From: Obelidium mucronatum
Taxonomy: Eukaryota > Chytridiomycota > Chytridiomycetes > Chytridiales > Chytriomycetaceae
Direction: 5' to 3'
Assembly (NCBI GenBank): GCA_025765595.1
Contig: JAIVFH010000004.1
Coordinates: 496,001 to 560,000, forward strand
Length of the DNA stretch: 64,000 nt
Below the pieces are notes generated by a model. That model searched no databases. It saw only the letters and a list, made by a program, of their open reading frames with translations, and was not told the DNA's origin. This document shows, piece by piece, positions 45,234 through 56,470 of this stretch. The position numbers were made by a program, and so were the translations under genes. Each line of letters begins with the position of its first letter. Positions within the stretch are counted from its first letter, which is position 1.

Positions 45234-46370
45234 ATGACAATCTTGTCTATTGTTACCCAAGCATTCTGCCATCCTCAATGGGTGCCAGAAACTGGCCTGC
45301 CTGATCTTCATGGGAAAGTTGCATTGATTACTGGTGCTACTGCTGGATTGGGGAAGGAGACTGCGAAACAATTGGCTGCAAAGGTTTGAAACTACTACAC
45401 CAACTCCCAGCAAAGAACACGCCCAACTTATGTGAACAAATTTTCCATAAAAAAAAAACAAGGGAGCGCATGTGTTTTGTCTTGGCCGATCAATTGAGAA
45501 GGGCAAGGCGGTTGTCGATGAAATCGCATACACAACAAAGAACCAATTGGTTGAATTCATTGAATGCGATTTGATGGATCTTTTTTCTGTGGAAAAGGCG
45601 GCGGATGAGTTTCTTGATCGCAAATTACCGCTCCATATCCTTGTTTTGAATGCTGGAATTATGGAGACACCATGGGGCACATCAAAGGTGAGAATAAGAC
45701 TGATACATGTTAAAAAAAAAATTCAACAATCAAAGGAGTAACTTTCGTTCATTCACTTATTTTTAAAGCAAGGAATCGAGTCCCAGTTTGCCACCAACCA
45801 TTTCGCTCACGTCGCCTTGACTTCAAGATTATTGAGTTCAATTGAAGCCTGCCCAACCTTCTCGAATTGTTGTTCTCGCTTCCTACTCCCATGAAGTCAA
45901 CATGAAGCTGACGACCGGGTGGAATCAAGTACGATCAATTAAACAACAAGGATAACTATAACGCCTTTGTGCGGTACGGAGAATCCAAGGTGGCCAACAT
46001 CCATTTCACGCGAGAACTTCAAGCGCGGTTGGATGCGAAGCATGGGAATAGTCTCTGTAAAGTGTTTGTGAATTGCGTGCATCCAGGGTTGGTCAAGACA
46101 GAGTTGACAAGAGACATTAATCAGGCGGCTGTGCTTGCGGCGCAACCGATTATGATTAGCACTGATAAAGGAGCGATTACGCAGATATTTGTGGCTGGAG
46201 CCAAAGAGATTGAGAGCAATAACTTGAAGGGGCAGTATTTTGTTCCGTATTGTCAGGTGGCGGAACCGAGTGCAGATGCAGCCGACAAGTCGCAAGCAAT
46301 CAAGACATGGATTTGGACAGAGAAAGTTATGAAGGAGCATTTTAGAGAAGATTGGACGTTTGGTGTTTGA
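45234..46370 (+). CDS. Short-chain dehydrogenase/reductase (retinol-dehydrogenase-like)
   Basis: NAD(P)-dependent oxidoreductase of the classical/extended SDR class; the substrate is unknown. The cofactor motif is KVALITGATAGLGKETAKQL in exon 1, joined to GAHVFCLGRSIEKG. ILVLNAGIM follows, then SQFATNHFAHVALTSRLLSS. The catalytic YGESK (Tyr-x3-Lys) lies near 45975 with the Ser in IVVLASYSHE. VFVNCVHPGLVKTELTRDIN completes the C-terminal part. Introns lie at about 45385-45462 and 45690-45769. The frame changes near 45845 and 45920. The layout resembles the fungal WW-domain-oxidoreductase/retinol-dehydrogenase group. BCD1 begins 50 bp after its stop on the same strand. Confidence 0.88.
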
Positions 46371-46420
46371 GGAGAAGATTTGTCTGAAATTTGGTTTTTT
46401 TTTTACTTTTTTCCGACCGA

Positions 46421-47586
46421 ATGCCAAAAGCCCAAGAAATCTGCGCCAGCTGTGGATCGGCGTCCAAGGCAAGCCACGACTGAGTAATCCGAGCACTTGA
46501 TTACTAATGCAGCGACTCGCAGTACACGTGCCCCGGCTGCGGCGCGCGGTCGTGTTCGGTCGGCTGCGTGCGGCGCCACAAGGCGGCGGGCGGCTGCAGC
46601 GGGGCGCGCGACCGCACGCGGTTTGTTGCGGCGTCGGCGGTCGACGGCGGCGTGCTTCGCAGCGACTTTTGCTTCCTGGAAGACGCGGCGCGCACGGCCG
46701 ACACGGCGGCGCGCGACCCGCACAAGCCTGCGCCGACTCTCGCACGGCTCGGCGCGCGCGAGCTGCGGCTGGTCCGGCGCTGCGCCGGCTCGCCGCACGC
46801 GCCTGCACGTGATGCCGCCGGGCATGGCGCGCCGCCGCTTGAACAGGTCGCGCGTCGATGCGCGGCGCGATGCGATCCGCTGGACCGTCGAGTGGCGCTT
46901 TGGACATCACAGTGGGCCACGTGGAAGCACTGCAGCACGAGTTGAGTTGGCGTGAAAACTTCAAGTGCGGAGTAGTTGAAGGTGCTAAGTGCAGAGTAGA
47001 GCAGACGAGTCTGCATCTATTGCCCAGATTCTGTCTGTGTCGCTGACTCCATCAACGTCCACTCTTGGGCCTGACGTGTTGTGTCAAATCACCGCCTTCT
47101 CCAACACACCAATTGATGATATTCACGTGTATCTAAGACGTGAAAAGATTCCGGTAAATATATTAAACTACAGTTTCAGAACTTGGCATCGAACTTGCAA
47201 ACAAAAGAGAGATCTGACTAGAATTACAACGAATCCAGGCAAACGAACCTCAGTATTACGAAGTTGACAAAACTCTCCCACTGAAAGATACTCTAACGGA
47301 TAAAGATTTGGTCGAATTTCCGACCTTTTTCGTCAGTTTGGTTGCAATGGATGCAAAGCTATTCGTTAGGAAGTCCGCGATAAGCGATTATACTGTCACC
47401 ACCACGGTAGATATGTCTGAATCTGCAGCAAATTCAGATCAAGTACTCGAATCAGGGGAAGAAGCTGGGGCATTGGAGGCCGAGGCCACACCTCTTGTTG
47501 AGGAAGCTGTGATGAACATGAAAGTGACAGAGATGACGCGCCGAAAGACACCATTGAGAACAAGCCGACGCTCTTCCCAATTGTAG
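46421..47586 (+). CDS. BCD1: BCD1/ZNHIT6, box C/D snoRNP assembly factor (zf-HIT)
   Basis: Bcd1 helps assemble box C/D snoRNPs in the nucleus. Exon 1 (46421-46468) encodes MPKAQEICASCGSASK. A GC-AG intron (46469-46522) joins it to YTCPGCGARSCSVGCVRRHK, completing the zf-HIT zinc fingers in the usual spacing. GARDRTRFVAAS and SDFCFLED follow, and after a frame change near 46790, LHVMPPGMARRRLNRSRVDA and IRWTVEWRF, both family signatures. Another change near 46905 leads to DESASIAQILSVSL and NTPIDDIHVYLRREKIP. The end (47586) is Lys/Arg-rich. Exon 2 is a GC-rich island. Confidence 0.85.
46469..46522 (+). other. Non-canonical GC-AG intron in BCD1
   Basis: Donor AAG|GCAAGC, acceptor ACTCGCAG, 54 nt, with TACTAAT as a good branch-point candidate. 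Splicing joins codon to codon and restores the zf-HIT motif SASK|YTCPGCG. Confidence 0.8.
46523..46900 (+). other. GC-rich island 5 (second exon of BCD1)
   Basis: CpG-dense block over the zinc-finger exon; composition falls back to normal before the C-terminal half. Confidence 0.7.
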
Positions 47587-47798
47587 ATTATGGAAGCAGC
47601 GATAATGATGAGTAAAGTAATGTTAAATAAATATTAAAGTAAAGAAAAAGAAAGAAACCGAAAAAAAAAGGATGGGCGATTGGACTCTCTTTGAAGACGT
47701 ACGCCTGCTTGCTTCCGAGTCCCCGCAACGTCCTTTCTTCTGCTAATCTTCTGCTCACTTTAGCTGCATTCTCTTCCTCACCAGCGCGTTTCACAGCA

Positions 47799-50700
47799 AT
47801 GCACCGCCTTTGCTAAAAGCACTGCGAAACCGTCTTATCCGAGTCAAGCCACAACTAGCTGCACTCGCTCTCCTCGGAGAAGAGTCCAAAGACGCAGCTA
47901 GCTCGGAAAGAGATTGAACTCGGTTTGTTATTGGTTGACTGTTGTCCAGCTTTTGCAAACAATATTAAAAACTATCGCTTCAGGCCGAGTCTCCATTAAT
48001 GGGCGCACTGAAAACGCGAATACTGCATTCATCCGCGAGGCTCTTCAACTTTCGGATCTGCTGAGTCTGAACGAGACCCGAGCCTGCAAGTCTGCTCAAG
48101 CACGCGATGGCTGTTGCAAGCAACTACGACCGTCCTGTCATTGAAATTGCCATCAATGAGTATAATAGAGAAAGGTTGACGCTTCTCGAGTGTTTGGACT
48201 TGCTGGTTAAGGGCTCTGGAAACAGCAATGTCCCTCTTGAGTCCCGAAGGCTATTTACCGCAATCATTGTAGATTTAATGGGTGACGCATCTTCTGCATC
48301 TAATGCAGTCGCATTGAAGATATGCGAGCAGCTTGTGTCGCTGAAGGGCCAAATTGAAGCATTGAAGGATGATTCTGTTGTTGCGGGTCGGCAAACAGGC
48401 TCTCAACTGAAAGCCCTGACCATCAGCGAAGCATTGATTGGCCTTTCCGTATCTTGGCTTGGAAAAATCAGACTGTCCTTGTGTGGACTGTTGCTCTCTA
48501 TCATTCTCTACGTCAAAGTCTCTTATACCGAAGTTATCCGCCTTTTGAAAATGGTACAAGCCTTCAATGGGTCGGACCCTCTTTGGGCTCCTCTATCCGT
48601 CGCACTGATTGCTGGAATCCAATCATTCGACCAAGACTCGGAGCTTTCTCCAGAACAAGTTAAATCAGTAACCGAAATCAACAACATTATCTTCAATGAG
48701 TCACTTCAGTGGCAGATTAAAGGTCTGCAAGGAGCCGTTGTGATTCAATTTGCAATTTTCTTGAGATTAGCAAAACATAAGAACTCAAACCTGGAGGAAA
48801 CGCTGGGATTCCATGAAGCCATTGAAACTCGAGTGACTCATATTTTGGCGAGCACAACTCCTTTCGAGTTTATGAAGGATCATTTGGTTACCTGGGCATC
48901 GTTGGAAAATCCTGTTCAAGGAATCGAGGGAGACGGAGAGTTGGAAATTAGGGAATGCATTTTTATCGTTTTACAAAGGATGGTGTCTGGGTTTTTTCGG
49001 ACTGATGGGACGTGTCGTCCGGACAATGAGAAATGAAGCGGAGGATGTCGAACTGGCGACACAAGCGCCGGCAACCTCGTCAGGCCTGAAGCATCTTCTT
49101 ATTCTTGTACATTTGCTCTACAAAGACCGACTGGACTGAGGGTTATATTTATTGGACCGACCCGGACCTGTTCAAGTTCCTCAAGTACATGATGGATGTT
49201 AAATCTGCCTCCCTTTTGGAATCTTATTTGGATGCGAATTCTCTTCCTTTGCTACAGGAACCAAGTCTTCCCTTTGCGCAGCCGAGTTCCTTGGTTCAGA
49301 GGATGGGAGAATCTCCTGGATTGCTTTGTTCCGCTCCCTCGACATGACTGCCAAGAGTCTTGCTCAGCATCCGGACCGAGAAATGCATCCGGACGAAATC
49401 AGTTTGCAGAGATCGTTCCTGAGGCTTCTTAAACAAGTTGCTAGGTTCTCTGAAATTGCACGAGCAACATTAAACTCTAGTGCCAGTCTCCAAGTGATCA
49501 ACACATTATTTAATCTCTTGAACCGGAGAATCTCTGTTGAATTAAAGGCATCCATTTTGGATGCTATTGCGGCATTTGCTCTTCCTGTCGAAAAGGGAAC
49601 TGTGAGTGAGGCAGCACCCATGATCTGGAAGCATTTGGAACAAGCTGAAATTGTACCTCGCCCGAACTACATGCACGGAGGTGTTCATTATGGTGCGTTT
49701 AGCAATCAGTCAGTGTCGGGGAGACAAGAAGGGATTCGATATGATATGGAACAAATTGAAGCTCAGAATCAAACATACCCGGAAACCTTGTCTTTTATGA
49801 CGCTCTTGAATACCTTGCTGGTTGCAATTAAGCCAAACCAGTTGACAGGAATGATGGATGGATTCAGCACAAAAGTTCAGGCACAGGGGATTGGGCAAAT
49901 CAACCACTACATCCACTTTGCGGTTGACGATGTTTTTATGAAGGTGCATAATCGGGCCTTCAACTCTGTGGAAGAAAGATGGAAGATGCTGGAGTTGTCG
50001 CTTCATTTGGTGGACCAATCTTTGAAGTCATTTGACTTGATGTATGGTACTGGCAGCTCTGGTCTAGATAGCCCTGCATTTGTTCAACTCAAGAACGATG
50101 CGTCATCAATTTCGCCAAATAATGCCATCTCTGCCATGGTTTCATCTCACCCCGGGTTTTCGATTCTGCTTCGAATCCTCTCCAACTCTCCTTTCACAAA
50201 GAAACTCTTTGAATACGCATCTATTGATGTGGAATCGCTGAACAAATTCGGTAGAAAGTGTATTCCCTTTGTCAACACGATCAAACACGCCTTGCGGATC
50301 ATCCTGAGAACGTTCCACCTTCAGAAACTCATGTTTGAAGTCATTAGCGCAGATCAGGCGTCATTGGCGCCTTTCTTGAAGCAAGCGCCGACAATCACGG
50401 GGATTGACCAGTTGTTGGCATTTTACAAGGAAACGGTGATAAAGTTTGGGTTGTTTGTGAATTGCGAGGTGGACGATGAAGTATGTTTGCTGGCGGTGAA
50501 TCTTTTGACTGTGATTTCTCAGTCGCCCCTGTTCACTGCGGTTGAAGCGTGTGCTCCGGGTAATTATGGAAAAGTGAACCGATTGGTCAGTCTTTTGAGT
50601 TCAAGTGAAGAGAGCAATAAGACTATTGCTGGATTTGTGCATCGTCTTGACTTGGAGGAGCCCGAGAATTTGTTGGATGTAAACATTGAGTGGGGTGGAT

Positions 50701-53700
50701 CGGAAGGGGCCGCCATTGCGGCTTTGAAATTAGATTCATGGCGGGATCCTGATCTGGCGGTTTTACTTTTCGAGTCTTCGTCGTCTTCTTCGCAGGTCAT
50801 GGAGAGTGCTGGATTAGCGAATTTGATTCGTTTGGCAGTGTTGGACTTGTTGTTGGAGAATTTGACGGAGTCGCAAGTGTTTCCAACTGTTGCGCATTAT
50901 TTGTTGGGATACAATATGAATACTGTTGGAAAGGTGGAGATTGTGGAATCGAAGGGCCAGAATGGGCGGAGATGCTGTTTGCACATTATTTTGGATTTGT
51001 TGAGAGTTGGGACATCGGGATCTTTCAACTCTGCGGTCATGGATGATGATATGGATGCGGGGATGGATGTTGTTGTTCCACTGTTTGTAAATCATCCAAA
51101 ACTTGCGGAACGCTGTTTCCGTGTGCTGTATATGCTTTGTTCGGACGAAGTTACGTCAGCTGTAACCATGAGATACTTGAGAACAACGGAAGACTTTTTC
51201 TATAAGCAGTTGGAAGTTATGCCGGTGAACTGCATTGTGAAAGTGGATATGGAGGAAGACCGGAATGTGTCAGCGACACAATTACATCAAAGGTCTTGGT
51301 TGATGCAACTCATTGCTCTGGAGCTTCATACTACAACTCTTATTGGTCAGCGTTCTCATGCTCAAAAGCTTCTGGATTTGCTGTTTATCACTCCAGTGTC
51401 CGACGACATTCAGAGTACCTATTTTGCCAACAGTACAATTCGCTTCGATCAACCCCTCACTAAAATGTTGGAAGTGCTGAACGCTATTGACTTTGGAAAT
51501 GGGGAAAAGGACCAGCAATCAAGAACTCAAATCCAATACTTCAACGATCTGGACTTCAGCAAGTGCATCATTCACGACGAATATGGGTACCCATTGTACG
51601 ATCTTCGTGCTACTCATGCCCTCCTTCTGTCAAAACAACGTACAAATCGAAAAGAACGGAAATGCAGCCAACCAGGACCGTCAGCGCTTGAAGTCTGAGA
51701 TTAGCACTATTCTTCAGGAATTTCTTGAACGCAATGAACGGACCGAAAACCTTGGGTCTCGCATCCACTGCATCTTTGCCTGGTCTTTGATTCTCAGAAC
51801 TGCGTTTGGAGCCAGCTTTGATTTGTTGCCACCGGAATCAAGAGAAGAAAAGTCATACCAGCTGTTGACGACTGTTTTTCCAAAATTCAACGCCAGCAAT
51901 GCGAGTAGCGACATCATTGAATATATGGGCCCTGTGATTTTGGAAATGGTTCACCGTCTTCAACAAGACCGTGCACATCAGGCACTTCTCCAAACTTCGT
52001 TACGTTCAAACACCTTCCAGTGGCGGTGGTTTTAACAGGGACGACGAGAAGCCGTTAACAGCGCTACAAACGATTTTGAAAGGGCTTTTGGATGGAATCT
52101 TGCGGTCAGACAGTACACCTTCGTTGCGCGAGAATTTGTACAGTGCATTGTTGCACTACCTGAATTATACCAACCCGGACGAATCACTGCCAACTCTGTC
52201 TTCAACGCAAGATGCAAAGAGTGTAACTTACCGAACAACAGTGCTTCTTACAAACGCCAAAGTCATTTCTGAGTTTGGGGAAAGGTTGCTGGAGGTTGTT
52301 TGTCGGGATGCTGCAACAGGCAGATCGTGTATTGAAGACAACTGCCTTTTCTGTACTCGAGGCGTTGTATTTTTTGATGAGCCGTAGCAGTATGGGTGCT
52401 GGTGGGGTCGGTGGAGAAAAGGATAATGGTGTTCTTGGGTTCTTGGTCAAGAGGAACTTTTTGGCTGGGATTCATTAGTGCGATTGGGAAGCAAGAGGAT
52501 GCTGCTATTCAGTCTTTGATGCAGACTGATCCAGGTATATTTTAGGCGGCATAAATAATTGTGCGATGCGTTCACTAAATTGTGCTTTTTATTTCTATTC
52601 TTCAGCGGCAGAGAACTGGCCGTACTTGTACATATTCGAGGCAAAAATGAATCTTCTCTTGCGAATTTCTCAATCTAGAGATGGAATTGAAAGGTTATTG
52701 GAAGGTGGTTTGTTAGATGTGTTGGTGGATATCAAATTCTTGGATGAAAGGCCTGAGATTGATTCGGATCCTATGGGTTGGTTTTTTTAGTTGAGGGGAT
52801 TTCGTTATTGAAACTCATTTTTTTCTTAGACTCGGACAGAGCTCTCTTGGAGATTTCCGAAATTTACCACATGACTTCAACACCAGTCTTGGAACTGTTG
52901 TTGAGCATTTTGTCTCATAATCGGGAGAATGCAAGCGTGATTCAAAGAGTATGGGACCTTTTATTTGTGCGTTTTTTTTTCGTCAAATTAATGCCGTAAT
53001 CTTGTTCCAGGTTTCTCTCTTCCTGTATAACCATCAAGAAACTTTCACTGCCATCCTTAAGAACAAAAATGCACTCTCTAGTGCATCAGAAATGCAAGAA
53101 CTCGAACTCGTCACGTGTTTTATTTCATACCTGGGGAATAACGGGCAGCTTCGCGAAACTGGAATTCGGGGCTCAGGATACACTTCGTTCCATAACTTGA
53201 TTGTGGCGTTGTTGGCTCATTACAGCCTGTTGGAGGAGTCGAGCAGTGGGAATGGCGGCACTTGGGATGCCGTTATGGAGCGCCATGTGCAAATTGTTTG
53301 CAAGAACCTTTTGTCGTATTGTGAAGTTGTGGCTGGTTATGATAATGGTATATGCTCTTTTACTGCAAAGAAAGAGCTCATCATGTTTTTGCAACAACAG
53401 TGTCCGACTCCAGACATTCTGTGAACTTGGTGTTTACTTCGATTTCAGGCAGTGATGTTGGACAAAAGCAAGGTACTAAGTTTCATTGTTACCTATTCTC
53501 GTCTAAACAAAGACTATACAGAGCGGTCAAGAATTCCAATCACGTCATTCTTGAAGTCACTGTCTCGATTTACAGGACAGTTCACAAAGTCCATTAACAT
53601 GCTCAAGAGCCTTCGAAACAGAATTGAGGATGTCTCCAGATTAAGCGTGCCCGAAATTGCCGAGATTGCAAAAAGCAATACCAATAACACTGTCGCTATT

Positions 53701-54147
53701 GATGAACTGAGCACTCAACAAAGGCAAGAAGTAGCCAGAGTTGCAATGAAAAAGGAAGAGAGAGAGCGAGTGGAGAATGTTTTAACATTATTGCAGATTG
53801 TAGATGAGGCGCTTGTATTGACATTGAGATACTTTGAGCACTGTATCGGAATGAAGGAGGGTGGTGGAGTTGATGGGTCAGTGGATGGAAGCAACAATAA
53901 TCGTTACATGCGTGCTGGTGGAGCGAAACCAGTGGAGGAGAAAGAGGTTGTTAAGGCGCGTCAAGAGTTGAGTGCTATTTTGGACAAGATCAACGGATTG
54001 GATTTGGTGGGTTTGTTTTTCTTGGATTTCTCTTTTTTTTTTTTTTGCTTGCTAACATGAACATCTTCAAAACAAAAGACGCAGCAAGAGGAGGATCGAA
54101 GCGAGTTTATTCGAATGATTGGCCGCAAATTGCGCCTCTATTGTTGA
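47799..54147 (+). CDS. NUP192: NUP192/NUP205, inner-ring nucleoporin
   Basis: A large alpha-solenoid scaffold protein of the nuclear pore inner ring. N-terminal coding starts near 47799 (PPLLKALRNRLIRVKPQLAA); the exact start is unclear. GRVSINGRTENANTAFIREA then LQLSDLLSLNE are typical of the family, followed by RPVIEIAINEYNRERLTLLE. Near 49670 the hallmark GGVHYGAFSNQSVSGRQEGI appears, followed by RYDMEQIEAQNQTYPETLSF. The long open stretch 49326-51698 and blocks to 54147 (end EFIRMIGRKLRLYC) cover a protein of roughly 1900-2000 residues, as expected. Frame changes at about 49015, 49130, 49315, 51640, 51990 and 52315 break the model. Small introns lie near 52540-52605, 52770-52830, 52950-53010 and 54005-54080. 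AIR-like starts 51 bp after its stop. Confidence 0.88.
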
Positions 54148-54198
54148 ACTGACTTGAATAAATAAAAGAAGAATAAATAAAAAAATAAGTTAATTGAA

Positions 54199-55616
54199 AT
54201 GTATTCAGATCAAGAAAGCGAGCATGACGAAGAAGCAGAGTTTCTGAATTATATGCAGTCTGCTGGACAGGTCCAAGGCGAGGAGTATAGCGGATTGGAA
54301 GTTGCTGGTGATGAGGACGAGGAGACATCTGACGACTCAAGCTCGGACACTGAATCCCAAAATAAGGAGGAAACTGGACAAGAGACAGTCATTGTCTCCG
54401 ATGATGAAAAAGATAACGAGGATGAAAATGAAGAAGGCGAGAGCGATAGCAGTGACGATGAGCGTGTTGGTGACAGTTTGGAGAACTCAACTGACGGCGG
54501 CCCGAAGCAGTGGGAACTTGAAATGCTGGATGCGATGCATTCGGTGTGTGTGCATATTTGTATCAGTTGTTTTCGTTTGTACTGAACTTGGTGTTCCAGG
54601 TTGGCAATCGGTACTTTGGCGGAGAGGAAAACTCAAAACGATGCTCTTTCTGTCGGAAACCAGGACATAATCCACGCGACTGCAAAGAAAAGGTTTTTTT
54701 GCTTCTTCAACAAGATATCATTGGAATGGTGCGGATTATTGATGAACAGTTTTTGTCCCATTCATAGGAAACAGAATGTCTGTTGTGTAATAAGGATCAC
54801 GATCCCACCAAATGTCCACTCTCGGATGTTTGTTTCTCTTGTTATAGATTGGGGCATCAAAAATATGTATGTTCCGTGGGCTAGTTTTCAAGAGTTTCGC
54901 ATTCTCACATTTGTTTTGGGAATAGAGCTGTCCAAACACTTCAAAATCAAAGAGCTGCGACTGGTGCGGCACAACAAGTCATTCAATACATGTACCGTTT
55001 GAGTTTGTTCTGTTTGTTCTTGTTTTTTGTCTGATTCCATCTTGTGTAGGACTGTCCCCACTTTTGGAGGAAATACAGAATCAAAGCATCCTATCATACT
55101 CTTCCAGCAACATCCACAAGACGTGCCATCTCTGGAATCCGAAAGTTTTGCTACAACTGCGCGTCTCCGCAACACTTTGGAGACGATTGCCCAACTCTGA
55201 ATCGCCGGGGATACAATATAACTGGATTCAACTTGAACAACTTACCGAAAGATCATACCACCACCACCACCACCACCACCACCAAGACCTCATCATCAAA
55301 TCTAGATTATGGCCGTGAAGAGAGTTTAGCAGATGGAAGGGGTTTATCCAAGCAAGAAAAGGAGGCTGTCCGCGCTTGGGAACAAAAGGAGAGAGAATCC
55401 ATGCAAAAGCAAGCAAGATCACGAGATCGAGATGACCGAAGGTCTAGTACGGGGGGGTATAGAGGTGATACCAGGACTGGTAGAGGTGAGGATACTGGAG
55501 AGGGGCGGAGCAGAAGTGTGGGCAAGCCGGCCTATGCTCCCTTGAGTAGTGATAAACATGGTCGAGCCTCACCTCGGTACTCTAATAACTACAAAAAGCG
55601 TAGTTTTGATGATTGA
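54199..55616 (+). CDS. AIR1/AIR2-like zinc-knuckle RNA-binding protein (TRAMP complex)
   Basis: Air proteins provide RNA binding in the nuclear TRAMP polyadenylation complex that hands RNA to the exosome. The N-terminus is acidic (DDSSSDTESQ, DDEKDNEDENEEGE). The CCHC-type knuckles run in order: CSFCRKPGHNPRDC, CLLCNKDHDPTKC, CFSCYRLGHQK with its last Cys in the next exon, CDWCGTTSHSIHTC, and CYNCASPQHFGDDC near 55150. Between knuckles 1 and 5 there are introns of about 50 nt. The C-terminal region is Arg/Asp/Gly-rich after a poly-Thr run coded by ACC repeats. Five knuckles match the fungal Air pattern. The gene ends at 55616; MsrB starts 51 bp later. Confidence 0.82.
55257..55285 (+). repeat. 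(ACC)n coding repeat, poly-Thr
   Basis: Short perfect trinucleotide repeat in the AIR-like gene, directly after the fifth zinc knuckle and the NITGFNLNNLPKDH linker. Confidence 0.95.
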
Positions 55617-55667
55617 AATAAAAGGGGGCTGAGTAATTTATTATTTTATCACTTGCACGTTTTTTCG

Positions 55668-56220
55668 ATGTTTACAAAAACGGCAATACTCATCCACCGT
55701 CGTTCCCAGTTAGTCTCTATCCGCCACTTTATCCCAACTGCAACCCAAATGAGCATCAACAAAAGCGAAGATGAATGGCGAGCCGTGTTGAACCGCGAGC
55801 AGTTCCGAGTCCTTCGTGAAAAAGGAACCGAAGCACCTGGAACTGGCGAATTCAACAAACACTTTCAAGAAGGTTAATTCGCAGACATAAGTTCTCTTCT
55901 TCTTTTTGTTGGCTGATATCTCCAGTTCCATTATTGTTTTTTTCCCCGCAGGAGTGTACACATGTGCTGGCTGCGATGCGCCACTTTACAAATCGACCAC
56001 CAAATTCGATTCCGGCTGCGGATGGCCTGCGTTCTTTGACGGAATTCCTGGCGCGATTAAGCGCAATGAAGACAGATCGCATGGAATGCTGCGTACGGAA
56101 ATTGTGTGTGCAAATTGCAACGGCCATCTGGGGCATGTGTTTAAAGGAGAGGCCATGACAGCAAAGTACGAAACTGGAGAACGTCACTGCGTGAATAGTG
56201 TGTCATTAAAGTTTAAATGA
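55668..56220 (+). CDS. Peptide-methionine (R)-S-oxide reductase (MsrB)
   Basis: Repairs methionine-R-sulfoxide in proteins using thioredoxin. Exons 55668-55872 and 55952-56220 join in phase to 157 residues. [20 protein letters not shown] is Arg/hydrophobic and looks like a mitochondrial presequence; a second Met ([14 protein letters not shown]) could give a cytosolic form. Zinc site pairs are CAGC and CANC. The core reads [38 protein letters not shown], and the catalytic Cys in [13 protein letters not shown]. The protein is complete. Confidence 0.95.
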
Positions 56221-56470
56221 AAAGATTCACTGGCTGTCTGAGCATGATAATACGAAAAAAAAAAAGTTAAACATATTTACATGTTTTCAAAACATTCACA
56301 GTTGGCAATAATGGAAGCTCAGGAAACAGTACTTCGAACCTCGATCACTTTCTGTAATCACTCTCGTTGAATCGCTTGGAATTGACCCCCAACGATCTGA
56401 AAAAGAATTTTTACCTAAAATCAAGGTTTAAAAACTTGAAACTGAGTTTTGATTGAAACTATACCAAAAT

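Noticed and set aside
47588..47794. Minus-strand short frame between BCD1 and NUP192
   Set aside because: Begins at a non-ATG-supported context, low complexity, and overlaps the probable NUP192 5' region.
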